Under the pieces are notes generated by a model that was not told the origin of the DNA, did no database searches, and saw only the letters and a program-made list of their open reading frames with translations. Shown piece after piece: positions 17,441 through 26,559 of a stretch of DNA of 64,000 bases (within the stretch, counting starts at the first letter, position 1; each line of letters starts with the position of its first letter). Position numbers and translations under genes: made by a program. The stretch covers positions 99,833 to 163,832 of the forward strand of contig MKVK01000013.1 in assembly GCA_001898825.1 (NCBI GenBank), written 5' to 3'. This DNA comes from Magnetospirillum sp. 64-120 (GTDB taxonomy: Bacteria > Pseudomonadota > Alphaproteobacteria > Rhodospirillales > Magnetospirillaceae).

Positions 17441-18493
17441 ATGAACAGCAACCTGACCGCATTGTGGTGTGAGATCGCCGCCGGCACCGCCAAGGGCTAT
17501 GCCCGCGACCTGGCGGCCCAGGCCGGTGTGTCCGAAGCGCAAGTCGTGGCCGCCGGCTGCGGCGGCAACGGCGTCACCCGCCTGGACGTCGACTGGATCG
17601 CCCAACTGCCGATCCTGGAATCCCTGGGCGAGGTCAAGATCATCACCCGCAACGACAGCATCGTGCACGAAAAGGTCGGCAGCTTCGCCAAGATCAGCGT
17701 CACCGGCACCATGGGCCTGGTGTTGAACGGCGAAGTGGACCTGCGCCTGTTCCTGGGCCATTGGAACCACACGTTCCATGTGTGCGTGGACAGCCGCCAC
17801 GGCCCGCGTCAGGCCATTCAGGTCTTCGACATCCATGGCGAGGCGGTGCACAAGATCTATCGCACCGACGCCACCGACGCCGCCGCCTGGGACGCGCTGG
17901 TCTCGGCCTTCACCGCCGCCGACCAAAGCCCCACCCTGGCGGTGGCGCCACCGCGCCGCAAGCTGGACCCGCGTGCCGACGACGCCATCGACGTCAGCGG
18001 CTTGCGGGCGTCCTGGGCGGCCATGACCGACGTCCACCACTTCCATTCCATGTTGCAGGAATACGGCGTCGACCGGCATCAGGCCCTGCGTCTGGCCGGC
18101 ACCGACTATGCCCGCGAAGTCACCGGTGACGCTTTGTCGCAGGTGCTGCGCGCCGTCCAGGCCAGCCAGTTGCCGTTCATGATCTTCGTCGGCAACACCG
18201 GCTGCATCCAGATCCATACCGGCCCCATTCAGCGGGTGATGGAAAAGGATGCCTGGGTCAACGTCATGGACCCGCGTTTCAACCTGCATGCCCGCGCCGA
18301 CCTGATCCATTCGGCCTGGGTGGTGGTCAAGCCGACCCGCGAAGGGGTCATCACCGCGCTGGAACTCTATGATTCCGACAACCGCAACGTCGCCATCCTG
18401 GTGGGGGAACGCCAACCCGGCACCCCGGAACGCGCCGACTGGCGGGCGCTGTTGCACGGCCTGCCCGGCATCGACGCCAGCAAGGCGGCCTAA
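17441..18493 (+). CDS. hmuS: Haem-degrading/haem-trafficking factor HmuS/HemS/ChuS
   Basis: 350 residues, the family length, with the two-fold ChuS repeat. Half 1 has NDSIVHEKVGSF and LFLGHWNHTFHVC; half 2 has WAAMTDVHHFHSMLQEYG and FVGNTGCIQIHTGPIQRV plus WVNVMDPRFNLH. It is a cytoplasmic protein that binds incoming haem and stores, traffics or degrades it. It starts 12 nt after tonB and leads into hmuTUV. Confidence 0.93.
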   Translation: MNSNLTALWCEIAAGTAKGYARDLAAQAGVSEAQVVAAGCGGNGVTRLDVDWIAQLPILESLGEVKIITRNDSIVHEKVGSFAKISVTGTMGLVLNGEVDLRLFLGHWNHTFHVCVDSRHGPRQAIQVFDIHGEAVHKIYRTDATDAAAWDALVSAFTAADQSPTLAVAPPRRKLDPRADDAIDVSGLRASWAAMTDVHHFHSMLQEYGVDRHQALRLAGTDYAREVTGDALSQVLRAVQASQLPFMIFVGNTGCIQIHTGPIQRVMEKDAWVNVMDPRFNLHARADLIHSAWVVVKPTREGVITALELYDSDNRNVAILVGERQPGTPERADWRALLHGLPGIDASKAA

Positions 18494-18497
18494 GGCA

Positions 18498-19337
18498 ATG
18501 GCCGCCCGCTTCTCTCGCCGTGCGGTGTTGGCGACGGCCGCCGCCGCGGCGCTGGCACCCCGCCTTGCCCGTGCGGCGGGAGAGGCGCGCCTGATCACCA
18601 TCGGGGCGCCGACCACCGAGATCGTCTATGCCCTGGGCGCCGGCGATCTGGTGGTCGCCACCGACACCACCAGCCGCTTCCCCCAGGAAGCGGCCGGACT
18701 GCCCAAGGTGGGCTACATGCGGGCCCTGGCGGCGGAAGGATTGTTGTCCCTGGCCCCCAGCCGCATCATCGCCCAAGAGGGCTCGGGGCCGCCGGAAGTG
18801 CTGGCCCGGGTGCGCGAAGCCGGCATTGCGGTGGACGAAATCCCCGAACGCCCCGACCTGGCCACCTTGGGCGCCAAGATCGCCCTGATCGCCGAACGCC
18901 TGGGGCGGCAAAAACAAGGCGAAAGGCTGGCCGAGGAACTGCGCCGCCAATTGCAGGGTGTCCCCCGCGCCGGCTCCCGGTCGGCCCTGTGCCTGATCCA
19001 TCCCGGCGGCAATGGCTGGATGGCGGCCGGCCACGACACCGTGCCCGACCTTTATCTGCGTCTGGCCGGCGCCCGTAATTGCATCGGCTTTTCCGGGATC
19101 AAGCCGCTGTCCATGGAAGCCGTCATCGCCGGGGCTCCCGATCTGCTGGTGATCTCGTCTTCCGCCCTGGCCCAGGCAGGGGGACTGGACGGATTGCTGT
19201 CCCTGCCGCATCTGGCCGCCACCCCGGCCGCCGCCGCCCATCGGGTGGTGGTGCTGGAAGCGCAGTTGCTGTTGGGGTTGGGGCCACGCTCCCCCTTGGC
19301 CGTCCAGCAATTGACCCGCATGATCCAGGCCGCATGA
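18498..19337 (+). CDS. hmuT: Haem ABC transporter periplasmic-binding protein
   Basis: 279 residues. The N-terminus FSRRAVLATAAAAALAPRLARA is a secretion signal with a twin-Arg-like SRRAVLA motif, followed by the two-lobed BtuF/HmuT fold (ITIGAPTTEIVYALGAGDLV; LAPSRIIAQEGSGPPEVL; GISG-type FSGIKPLSMEAVI). It accepts haem from the TonB receptor and passes it to HmuUV. ATG 18498 lies 4 nt after hmuS, and the stop overlaps hmuU (ATGA). Confidence 0.92.
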   Translation: MAARFSRRAVLATAAAAALAPRLARAAGEARLITIGAPTTEIVYALGAGDLVVATDTTSRFPQEAAGLPKVGYMRALAAEGLLSLAPSRIIAQEGSGPPEVLARVREAGIAVDEIPERPDLATLGAKIALIAERLGRQKQGERLAEELRRQLQGVPRAGSRSALCLIHPGGNGWMAAGHDTVPDLYLRLAGARNCIGFSGIKPLSMEAVIAGAPDLLVISSSALAQAGGLDGLLSLPHLAATPAAAAHRVVVLEAQLLLGLGPRSPLAVQQLTRMIQAA

Positions 19338-20317
19338 TGGTTCGCGCCGCTTTCGTCGTGCTGCCCCTGGGTTTGGTCCTGGTGGCGCTGCTGGGACTGG
19401 CCTTGGGCAGCGCCGCCATACCGATCAAGGCGGTGGCGTTGTGGCCGTTCGACGCATCGGTGCTGACCGCCCAGCAGAAGCTGATCATGGACAACATCCG
19501 CCTGCCCCGGGTGATGCTGGGGCTGATGGTGGGCGCCATGCTGGCCGCCGCTGGGGCCGCCCTGCAGGGCATCTTCCGCAATCCCTTGGCCGATCCCGGA
19601 CTGATCGGCGTCTCGGCGGGGGCGTCCCTGGGAGCGGCGACCATGATCGTGCTGGGCGGCGAGCATCTGGCCGGGCCTTGGGCCTTGCCGCTGGCCGCCT
19701 TCGTCGGCGCCGTGCTGGCCACCCTGGCGGTCTATGGCCTGGGGCGGCGTCACGGCATGGTGTCGCCGCCGTCCATGCTGCTGGCCGGCATCGCCGTCAA
19801 CGCCCTGGCCGGGGCCGGGATCGGGCTGTTTTCCTATGTGGGCGACGACCTGCAACTGCGCCAACTGACCTTTTGGACCATGGGCAGCCTGGGGGCGGCG
19901 GGGTGGAGCACCTTGACGCCGTCGCTGTTGCCCATCGGCTTGTCGCTGGCCGGCTTGCTGGCCTTGGCCACCCGCCTGGACGTCTTCGCCTTGGGCGAAC
20001 GCGAAGCCTTTCACCTGGGCCTCGACCCGCGCCTGATGGTGCGGCTGGCCGTGGGGTTGACCTGCCTGGGGGTGGGCACCGCCGTGGCCGCCGCCGGGCC
20101 GGTGGGGTTCATCGGCTTGGTGGTGCCCCATCTGGTGCGTCTGGTCTTGGGGGCCGGCCACCGGGTGTTGCTGCCGGCTTCCATGATGTTGGGGGCGATC
20201 TTGCTGGTGGGCGCCGACACCGCCGCCCGTCTGCTTGCCGCCCCCGCCGAACTGCCCGTTGGCCTGCTGTGCAGCCTGTTGGGCGCGCCCTTTTTCCTGT
20301 GGTTGCTGCGCCGATGA
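19334..20317 (+). CDS. hmuU: Haem ABC transporter permease
   Basis: 327 residues of the FecCD/BtuC family with about ten hydrophobic helices. Motifs include RLPRVMLGLMVGAMLAAAGA, LQGIFRNPLADPGLIGVSAG, and AAGPVGFIGLVVPHLVR, the usual coupling-helix region. Two adjacent ATG codons (19334, 19337) could start it; 19334 overlaps the hmuT stop. It overlaps hmuV by 4 nt. Confidence 0.94.
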   Translation: MMVRAAFVVLPLGLVLVALLGLALGSAAIPIKAVALWPFDASVLTAQQKLIMDNIRLPRVMLGLMVGAMLAAAGAALQGIFRNPLADPGLIGVSAGASLGAATMIVLGGEHLAGPWALPLAAFVGAVLATLAVYGLGRRHGMVSPPSMLLAGIAVNALAGAGIGLFSYVGDDLQLRQLTFWTMGSLGAAGWSTLTPSLLPIGLSLAGLLALATRLDVFALGEREAFHLGLDPRLMVRLAVGLTCLGVGTAVAAAGPVGFIGLVVPHLVRLVLGAGHRVLLPASMMLGAILLVGADTAARLLAAPAELPVGLLCSLLGAPFFLWLLRR

Positions 20318-21090
20318 TCGAAGCCCAATCCGTCAGCCTGACCATCGGCACCGCCAATTTGGTGGACCGGGTGGACGTCACCATCGCCCCCGGTCGTGTC
20401 ACCGCCATCCTGGGCCCCAACGGCGCCGGCAAGTCGTCCCTGCTGTCGCTGTTGGCCGGCGAGCGCAAACCCAGCGGCGGTCAGGTCAGCTTATCGTCCA
20501 AGCCGCTGAGCCAGTGGCGGGCCAATGATCTGGCCCGGCGCCGCGCCGTGGTGCCGCAATCGGCGCAATTGGCCTTTCCCTTCACCGTCGAACAGGTGGT
20601 GCGGCTGGGCTTCGCCCTGACCCCGCCGCCGCCCAAACAGCGGGCGGACATCGTCGCCCAAGCCATGGCGGAAGCCGACATCACCCATCTGCGCGACCGT
20701 CCCCTGCCGACGCTGTCGGGCGGCGAGCGCCAGCGCACCCATTTCGCCCGCGCCTTGGCGCAATTGGCCGCCAATGATGACGGCCAGCCCGCCTATCTGC
20801 TGTTGGACGAACCCACCGCCAGCCTGGACCCGGCCCACCAGCACGGACTGCTGGCGTCCCTGCGGTCCTGGGTGCGGCGGACCAATGGTGGTGCGGCGGT
20901 GGTGCTGCACGATCTGACCCTGGCCGCCCGCTATGCCCAGGACGTGCTGTTGCTGAGCCACGGCAAGGTGGCGGCGCAAGGCGCCATGGCCGATCTGGAG
21001 GGCGCGGTGTTGGAACGGGTCTACGGTATCGGCTTCGACCGCCTGACCGACAGTGCCGGTCAGGCGCTGTACGTGGCCCGGGGACTATAA
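20314..21090 (+). CDS. hmuV: Haem ABC transporter ATP-binding protein
   Basis: 258 residues. Walker A is GPNGAGKS (34-41), the signature is LSGGERQRTHFARALAQL, and Walker [12 protein letters not shown] is followed by the switch His in VVLHDLTLAARYAQD. It drives the haem permease and ends the operon. Its last 6 nt overlap the convergent rsuA gene. Confidence 0.94.
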   Translation: MIEAQSVSLTIGTANLVDRVDVTIAPGRVTAILGPNGAGKSSLLSLLAGERKPSGGQVSLSSKPLSQWRANDLARRRAVVPQSAQLAFPFTVEQVVRLGFALTPPPPKQRADIVAQAMAEADITHLRDRPLPTLSGGERQRTHFARALAQLAANDDGQPAYLLLDEPTASLDPAHQHGLLASLRSWVRRTNGGAAVVLHDLTLAARYAQDVLLLSHGKVAAQGAMADLEGAVLERVYGIGFDRLTDSAGQALYVARGL

Positions 21091-21777
21091 GGCGGCGATT
21101 TCCGCTTGGCCCAACGCCCGCCATTGACCTTCCGGCAGGTCGCCCAGGGTCAGCGGTCCCAAGCCCGAACGATGCAGGCTTTCCACATGGTTGCCGATGG
21201 CGGCGAACATGCGCTTGACCTGGTGATAGCGGCCTTCATGCAGGGTCAAGCGGGCACTGGTGGGGGACAAGACCTGCAATTCCGCCGGGGCCAGCGGGGT
21301 CTTTTCCGAGTTCAGCATCAAGGTGCCGCTGGCGAAAATCTCGGCTTCACCGCCCTGCAGCGGGCGCGCCAGGGTGACGTCGTAAACCTTGGGCACGTGA
21401 TGGCGCGGCGAGGTCAGGCGGTGCAACAGCTTGCCGTCGTCGGTCAGCAGCAACAGGCCGGTGGTGTCGCGGTCCAGCCGCCCCACCGGCGCCAGGATGG
21501 GATTGCGCCGCATGAAACGCGGCGGCAGCAGTTCATAGACGATGCGCCCCGGATCGCTGGTGGAACAGGTATAGCCGGCCGGCTTGTTCAGCATCACCAC
21601 CAGCCCGGCCGGCGGGTCCAGGACCTCGCTATCGATCCGGATGTCGGCGGCGTCCACCTTGTCGCTTTCCGCCAGTTCGGCTCCGTCGGCGCGGGTGATG
21701 CGGCCGTCGCGCAGCATGGCGCGCACGTCCTTTTGGCTGCCATAGCCCAGATTGGCGATCAGTCGGACCAGACGCAT
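21085..21777 (-). CDS. rsuA: 16S rRNA pseudouridine(516) synthase, RsuA family
   Basis: 230 residues. An S4 RNA-binding domain (about 1-50: RLVRLIANLGYGSQKDVRAM) precedes the pseudouridine synthase domain with GRLDRDTTG (99-107); D102 is the expected catalytic aspartate. The closing motif EGRYHQVKRMFAAIGNHV is typical of RsuA/RluB/E/F. The RsuA assignment over RluE is by overall similarity and less certain than the family. Ten nt separate it from the upstream methyltransferase gene. Confidence 0.88.
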   Translation of the reverse strand: MRLVRLIANLGYGSQKDVRAMLRDGRITRADGAELAESDKVDAADIRIDSEVLDPPAGLVVMLNKPAGYTCSTSDPGRIVYELLPPRFMRRNPILAPVGRLDRDTTGLLLLTDDGKLLHRLTSPRHHVPKVYDVTLARPLQGGEAEIFASGTLMLNSEKTPLAPAELQVLSPTSARLTLHEGRYHQVKRMFAAIGNHVESLHRSGLGPLTLGDLPEGQWRALGQAEIAAL

Positions 21778-21786
21778 GGAACTTCC

Positions 21787-22827
21787 CTAACGGTCGTGAC
21801 GGTTGCTGGCCTGAAAGACCTTGAAGCCTTCGGCCTGGGCGATGGTTTCCACATCGCGGAAGCGGCGGCGCAATTCCGCTTCATAGGGCAGATGGCGGTT
21901 GGCCACCAGCCAGAACTTGCCCCGGCGGCGGATGGCTTTCCACGCCGCCCGAATGAAGTCCTGGCCGATGCCGGGATCGGTGCGAGCCCCTTCGTGGAAC
22001 GGCGGGTTGGCGATCACCCAGTCATAGGGCGCCACCTCGCCCACGCCTTGGGTGACGTCGCACCAGTGAAAAGCGGCACGGTCGCCGAACCCCGCCAGAT
22101 TTGTGCGGGCGTCGTCCAGGGCCAGGGACTCGGCTTCGTACAGGTCCACCTTGTCCACCGCCGGGAAACGGTTCAGCACCTGATGGGACAGATACCCCCA
22201 GCCCGCCCCCAGATCGGCCACCCGCCCGGCCATGGTGGCGGGCAAAAGCCCGGCCAGCACCCGCGAACCGCTGTCCACGTGATCGGGACTGAAACAGCCG
22301 GCACGCGCCACCAGATCGGTGCCCGGCACCGGACGCGGCAGCCCCTCGGCCCGCCAATCATCGGCCTTGGCCTTGCTCAGCCAGAACACCCGGCATTGAT
22401 GCTTGGCCAGCGATCCGGCCAGTCCGAAACGCTGCGCCGCTTCCTTTTCCAGGCTGGCGGCACCGCTGTCCTTGGCGCCGCAACACACCAGCAATCCGTC
22501 CGCCACCAGCAAGTCCAGCCCCTGGGCAATCAGCGCCCGGTTTTCCGCCTTGTGCTTGGTCAGCGACACCAGCCCCAGGGGATAAGCCTCGCCCAACCGC
22601 TCCACCGCACGGAAACCGGCGGCATCCAGCCGGTCATAGGCCGGGCGGAAGCTTTGCTGGCAGTCCAAATTGTCGCGCCAGGGCGCCATCGCCTCGCCGG
22701 CTTCGGCGCGCAGCCAAAAGGCGCGGGCCGGCATGTCCAGTTCCTGGCGCTCGAACGGCAGAGCCAAAGCGCGCAGCATGTCGTCTTTCTTGTCCATGGG
22801 CAGAGGAATTAGCACGGGCCGGCTCAA
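21787..22827 (-). CDS. RsmC-like 16S rRNA (guanine-N2) methyltransferase
   Basis: 346 residues in two tandem methyltransferase-like halves, as in RsmC. The N-terminal half is degenerate. The C-terminal half has the SAM motif DLGAGWG (205-211) and the catalytic NPPFHEG (274-280). Likely role: m2G modification of 16S rRNA in the assembled 30S subunit. It is transcribed with rsuA, giving a two-gene rRNA-modification unit. An ATG at 22797 is an alternative start. The exact target guanine is inferred from the family. Confidence 0.85.
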   Translation of the reverse strand: MSRPVLIPLPMDKKDDMLRALALPFERQELDMPARAFWLRAEAGEAMAPWRDNLDCQQSFRPAYDRLDAAGFRAVERLGEAYPLGLVSLTKHKAENRALIAQGLDLLVADGLLVCCGAKDSGAASLEKEAAQRFGLAGSLAKHQCRVFWLSKAKADDWRAEGLPRPVPGTDLVARAGCFSPDHVDSGSRVLAGLLPATMAGRVADLGAGWGYLSHQVLNRFPAVDKVDLYEAESLALDDARTNLAGFGDRAAFHWCDVTQGVGEVAPYDWVIANPPFHEGARTDPGIGQDFIRAAWKAIRRRGKFWLVANRHLPYEAELRRRFRDVETIAQAEGFKVFQASNRHDR

Positions 22828-22845
22828 GATGCGACCATCTCGGCA

Positions 22846-22857
22846 CTTGTCTAGATG
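22846..22857 (+). promoter_or_regulatory. Candidate PhnF operator upstream of the acetyltransferase gene
   Basis: CTTGTCTAGATG contains a TCTAGA core and resembles sites at 34947-34958 and 35784-35796. It is followed by TTTGGACCAAT, and the string TGGACCAAT also precedes the 35784 site. It lies 81 nt before the start codon chosen. Confidence 0.55.
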
Positions 22858-22937
22858 TTTGGACCAATTTCATCAGCCGGTCACACATGGGCAACGGGCA
22901 TCGGCATATGAATGGCCAAACAGCCACAAGGTGCGCC

Positions 22938-23552
22938 ATGACCCAACTCGGCAAGTCCCCGTTCATCGACCCCAGCGCCGAAGTGATCGACACCACTTTG
23001 GGCGTCTACACCGCCGTGCACGCCCGCACCCAAATGCGCGAGACCCGTTTCGGCGACTACAGCTACATGATGGAAGACGGCGACTGCATCTATGCCGAGA
23101 TCGGCAAGTTCGTGTCCATCGCCCGCATGGTGCGCATCAATCCCGGCAACCACCCGCTGGAACGAGCCTCGATCCACCACTTCACCTATCGGGCGGCGTC
23201 CTATGACCTGGGTGACGACGACCTGGATTTCTTCGACTGGCGGCGCGGCCACAAGGTCACCATCGGCCACGACGTGTGGATCGGCCATGGCGCCATCATC
23301 ATGGCCGGCGTCACCATCGGCACCGGGGCGGTGATCGGCGCCGGCGCCGTGGTCACCCATGACGTCGCCCCCTACACCATCGTCGCCGGAATCCCGGCCA
23401 AACCCCTTCGCCGGCGCGTTACTTTGGAACAACAGGAACAATTGTTACGATTGTCTTGGTGGGATTGGGATCACGACAAATTACGCATGGCGCTTCCCGA
23501 CTTCAGAAGCATGAACGCACAACAATTCATTGAGAAGTATCAAGCCGGATGA
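22938..23552 (+). CDS. Phosphonate-cluster hexapeptide-repeat acetyltransferase
   Basis: 204 residues of left-handed beta-helix. Imperfect hexapeptides run from [14 protein letters not shown] to [19 protein letters not shown], with the trimeric acetyltransferase ending [13 protein letters not shown]. It matches the DapH/VatB-like family found in many phn operons. Its substrate is probably a phosphonate or a lyase intermediate, but this is unproven. ATG 22938 is chosen because AAGGTG precedes it; ATGs at 22908 and 22887 are in frame upstream. It opens the plus-strand phn arm. Confidence 0.85.
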   Translation: MTQLGKSPFIDPSAEVIDTTLGVYTAVHARTQMRETRFGDYSYMMEDGDCIYAEIGKFVSIARMVRINPGNHPLERASIHHFTYRAASYDLGDDDLDFFDWRRGHKVTIGHDVWIGHGAIIMAGVTIGTGAVIGAGAVVTHDVAPYTIVAGIPAKPLRRRVTLEQQEQLLRLSWWDWDHDKLRMALPDFRSMNAQQFIEKYQAG

Positions 23553-23570
23553 ATCGCAACCTTGTCTAAG

Positions 23571-23584
23571 GCTTGAATTATACA
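23571..23584 (+). promoter_or_regulatory. Weak PhnF-like site upstream of phnC
   Basis: CTTGTCTAAGGCTT shares CTTGTCTA with the site at 22846 but lacks the dyad half GAC. It sits in the 145-nt gap before phnC, which also contains AT-rich sequence and could hold a separate phnC promoter. Low confidence. Confidence 0.3.
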
Positions 23585-23697
23585 TATCCACAAGTTGTCA
23601 TGACTTTATTTTCATAAAACGGAAACACGGCTTCAATAAAACTGTCGCCGTTCGGCGCTATCCTCGGGGCAACCAATTTCAACCCCAGGGGACAAGT

Positions 23698-24552
23698 ATG
23701 ACCAAAGCCGCCAAGGTGATGGTTCCGGCGATCAAGGTGACCCGGCTTCACAAGACCTTCAATTGCTGCAAGGCGCTGGACGGCGTCAGCCTGGACATCA
23801 ATCCCGGCGAGATGGTGGCGTTGATCGGCGCCTCGGGGTCGGGCAAGTCGACGCTGTTGCGCCATGTGGCCGGCCTGGCGGTTGGGGATTCCTCGACCCA
23901 GGGCGGCAGCATCGAGGTCATGGGCCGCCCGATCCAGGCCTGTGGCCGTCTGGCCACCGACATCCGCGCCACCCGCGCCCGCATCGGCTTCGTCTTTCAG
24001 CAGTTCAACCTGGTGGGCCGCCTGCCGGTGATGACCAACGTGCTGACCGGCGCCTTGGGCCGTCTGCCGCTGTGGCGCTCGCTGACCGGCCTGTTCCCGC
24101 TGGAAGACCGCGAACGCGCCCTGGAAGCCCTGACCCGCGTCGGCATTCATGAAACCGCCTGGCAGCGGGCGTCCACCTTGTCCGGCGGCCAGCAGCAGCG
24201 CGCCGCCATCGCCCGCACCCTGGTGCAGCGGGCCGAGATCATCCTGGCCGACGAACCCATCGCCAGCCTGGACCCCGAATCGTCGCGCCGGGTGATGGAA
24301 ACCCTGGCCACCATCAACGCCGAGGACAAGACCACCGTTGTGGTCTGCCTGCATCAGGTGGACTTCGCCATCCGCTATTGCCCGCGCACCATCGCCCTGA
24401 AAAAGGGTCAGATCGTTTTCGACGGCCCCAGCGCCGAGCTGACTCCCTCGGCCTTGCGTGACCTGTACGGCGCCGAGGCCGACGAGCTGTCCGCCCCCAT
24501 CCAGGGATCGGCCAGCTTCATCACCGACACGGCCCTGGCCGTCGCCGGCTAG
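23698..24552 (+). CDS. phnC: Phosphonate ABC transporter ATP-binding protein
   Basis: 284 residues. Walker A is GASGSGKST (44-52), followed by the Q-loop [19 protein letters not shown] characteristic of PhnC, the signature [15 protein letters not shown], and Walker [13 protein letters not shown]. The start is set by AGGGGACA upstream. It powers phosphonate import with PhnD and PhnE encoded downstream. Confidence 0.95.
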   Translation: MTKAAKVMVPAIKVTRLHKTFNCCKALDGVSLDINPGEMVALIGASGSGKSTLLRHVAGLAVGDSSTQGGSIEVMGRPIQACGRLATDIRATRARIGFVFQQFNLVGRLPVMTNVLTGALGRLPLWRSLTGLFPLEDRERALEALTRVGIHETAWQRASTLSGGQQQRAAIARTLVQRAEIILADEPIASLDPESSRRVMETLATINAEDKTTVVVCLHQVDFAIRYCPRTIALKKGQIVFDGPSAELTPSALRDLYGAEADELSAPIQGSASFITDTALAVAG

Positions 24553-24588
24553 TTCCCTTTCGTCCCATCCACCCAAAGGAAAACATCC

Positions 24589-25587
24589 ATGAAGATTACC
24601 GCGACCTTCCTGGCCGCCGCCACCCTGGGCAGCCTGCTCGCCGCCCCGGCCTGGGCCGAAGAAACCCTGAATTTCGGCATCATCTCGACCGAATCCAGCC
24701 AGAACCTGAAGACCGAGTGGGTGCCCTTCCTGGCCGACATGGAAAAGCAGACCGGTTTCAAGGTCAAAGCGTTCTTCGCCCCCGACTATGCCGGCATCAT
24801 CGAAGGCATGCGCTTCAACAAGGTGCAGGTGGCCTGGTTCGGCAACAAGTCGGCCATGGAAGCCGTCGACCGCGCCGATGGCGAAATCTTCGTCCAGTCG
24901 GTGGATGCCGAAGGCAATCCCGGCTATTGGTCGCATCTGTTGGTCCACAAGGACAGCAAGCTGAACAGCGTCGCCGACGTGCTGAAGAACGCCGGCGAGC
25001 TCAGCTTCGGCAACGGCGATCCGAACTCGACCTCGGGCTTCCTGGTGCCCGGCTATTACGTCTTCGCCCAGAACGGCGTCGACGACCCCAAGAAGATCTT
25101 CAAGCGCGTGGTCAACGCCAACCATGAAACCAACGCCATGGCGGTGGCCAACAAGCAGGTGGACGTCGCCACCAACAATTCCGAAAACCTGCGCCTGATC
25201 GAAGCGCGCCAACCGGAAAAGTACAAGGACATCAAGGTCATCTGGACCTCGCCCCTGATCCCGGCCGACCCCATCGTCTGGCGCAAGGACCTGGACAAGG
25301 CGTCCAAGGACAAGATCAAGACCTTCTTCCTGACCTATGGCGTCGCCGCGCCGGGCAAGAGCCAGGACCAGGTGAAGAAGGAAATCGAGGTGCTGGCCGG
25401 CCTGCAATGGGCCCCCTTCAAGGCCTCGACCAACGACCAGCTGCTGCCCATCCGCCAGCTGGCCCTGTTCAAGGACCGCAACAAGATCGCCGCCGACACC
25501 AAGCTGGACGAAGCCGACAAGAAGGCCAAGCTGGCCGAAATCGACGCCAAGCTGGCTGAACTGAACAAGAAGATGGCCGCCAAGTAA
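24589..25587 (+). CDS. phnD: Phosphonate ABC transporter periplasmic-binding protein
   Basis: 332 residues. A signal peptide (about 1-23, cleaved after AAPAWA) precedes a type 2 periplasmic-binding fold with the PhnD pattern [57 protein letters not shown]. The last 40 residues are a Lys/Ala/Leu-rich helix ([20 protein letters not shown]) that extends past the usual fold. Thirty-six nt after phnC, with a good ribosome-binding site (AAAGGAAA). Confidence 0.94.
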   Translation: MKITATFLAAATLGSLLAAPAWAEETLNFGIISTESSQNLKTEWVPFLADMEKQTGFKVKAFFAPDYAGIIEGMRFNKVQVAWFGNKSAMEAVDRADGEIFVQSVDAEGNPGYWSHLLVHKDSKLNSVADVLKNAGELSFGNGDPNSTSGFLVPGYYVFAQNGVDDPKKIFKRVVNANHETNAMAVANKQVDVATNNSENLRLIEARQPEKYKDIKVIWTSPLIPADPIVWRKDLDKASKDKIKTFFLTYGVAAPGKSQDQVKKEIEVLAGLQWAPFKASTNDQLLPIRQLALFKDRNKIAADTKLDEADKKAKLAEIDAKLAELNKKMAAK

Positions 25588-25603
25588 GGCGCGCCGCATG
25601 GTG

Positions 25604-25631
25604 GGCGGCCCCGAGAACCGGGGCCGCCTTT
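25604..25631 (+). terminator. Hairpin between phnD and phnE
   Basis: A perfect 10-bp GC-rich stem (GGCGGCCCCG / CGGGGCCGCC) with a 5-nt loop followed by TTTC, 16 nt after phnD. It probably attenuates phnE or protects the phnD message, a common arrangement after a binding-protein gene. Confidence 0.6.
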
Positions 25632-25661
25632 CGTCTGTTTGAAACCACCGGAAACATTGCC

Positions 25662-26456
25662 ATGAACACCGCCATCGACACCGCCCGCCTGTCGCCGCCG
25701 CCCCGCCAGTCCCTGGTCAAGCTGCTGGCCTGGGGGGTGATCTTCGCCACCCTGGCCTGGTCGTGGTCAGGCGCCGAGATTCGCCCCATGGCGCTGATCA
25801 CCGACGGCGCCAACATGGGCACCTTCCTGGCCGATTTCTTCCCACCCAACTTCCACGACTGGCGCTATTACCTGGAAGAGATGGTCATCACCCTGCACAT
25901 CGCCATCTGGGGCACCGCGCTTGCCATCGTCTGCGCCATTCCCTTCGGCCTTTTGTGCGCCGAAAACGTGGCCCCGGCCTGGATCAACCAGCCGGTGCGC
26001 CGCCTGATGGATTCGTGCCGCGCCATCAACGAGATGGTGTTCGCCATGCTGTTCGTGGTCGCCGTGGGCCTGGGCCCCTTCGCCGGGGTGCTGGCGCTGT
26101 TCGTGCACACCACCGGCATCCTGGCCAAGCTGTTTTCCGAAGCCGTCGAGGCCATCGACCCCCGTCCGGTGGAAGGCATCCGCGCCACTGGCGCCAACCT
26201 GTTGGAAGAAATCGTCTATGGCATCATCCCCCAGGTGATGCCGCTGTGGATCAGCTATTCGCTTTACCGCTTCGAATCCAACGTCCGTTCCGCCACCGTG
26301 GTCGGCATGGTCGGCGCCGGGGGCATCGGCGTGGTGTTGTGGGAAATCATCCGCGGCTTTTATTTCGCCGAGACCTGCGCGGTGATGCTGATCATCATCG
26401 CCACCGTGTCCATCATCGACATCGTCTCGTCGCGGCTGCGTAAATTGTTCATTTGA
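25662..26456 (+). CDS. phnE: Phosphonate ABC transporter permease
   Basis: 264 residues with about six hydrophobic segments and the binding-protein-dependent permease EAA region ([21 protein letters not shown]). Other PhnE motifs are GADIRPMALI-like [20 protein letters not shown] and [22 protein letters not shown], split here to their key parts. It is the only phnE in the cluster, so the permease would be a homodimer. Confidence 0.93.
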   Translation: MNTAIDTARLSPPPRQSLVKLLAWGVIFATLAWSWSGAEIRPMALITDGANMGTFLADFFPPNFHDWRYYLEEMVITLHIAIWGTALAIVCAIPFGLLCAENVAPAWINQPVRRLMDSCRAINEMVFAMLFVVAVGLGPFAGVLALFVHTTGILAKLFSEAVEAIDPRPVEGIRATGANLLEEIVYGIIPQVMPLWISYSLYRFESNVRSATVVGMVGAGGIGVVLWEIIRGFYFAETCAVMLIIIATVSIIDIVSSRLRKLFI

Positions 26457-26559
26457 GACAAAGGCGACAGACATCAGAGACGGCCACACAATCACGCGCT
26501 CCCCTTCCCGCCTAAAGTAGCAAGACGCAGAAAGCGTCACACGGGTAGGGAGGGGCAGA

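Noticed and set aside
14495-18616. Very long minus-strand open frame (1373 codons) opposite the haem operon
   Set aside because: It is antisense to well-recognised hemP, receptor, tonB, hmuS genes. Its composition is His/Gly/Asp/Val-rich without domains, as expected for the antisense frame of GC-rich coding DNA.
23590-23620. Possible Pho box (TTGTCAT repeats) before phnC
   Set aside because: The two TTGTCAT/TTTTCAT units are 14 nt apart, not the 11-nt spacing of PhoB boxes, so phosphate control is not supported by this sequence alone.
23578-25599. Long minus-strand open frame opposite phnC/phnD
   Set aside because: Antisense to phnC and phnD, no domain, and composition typical of a shadow frame.
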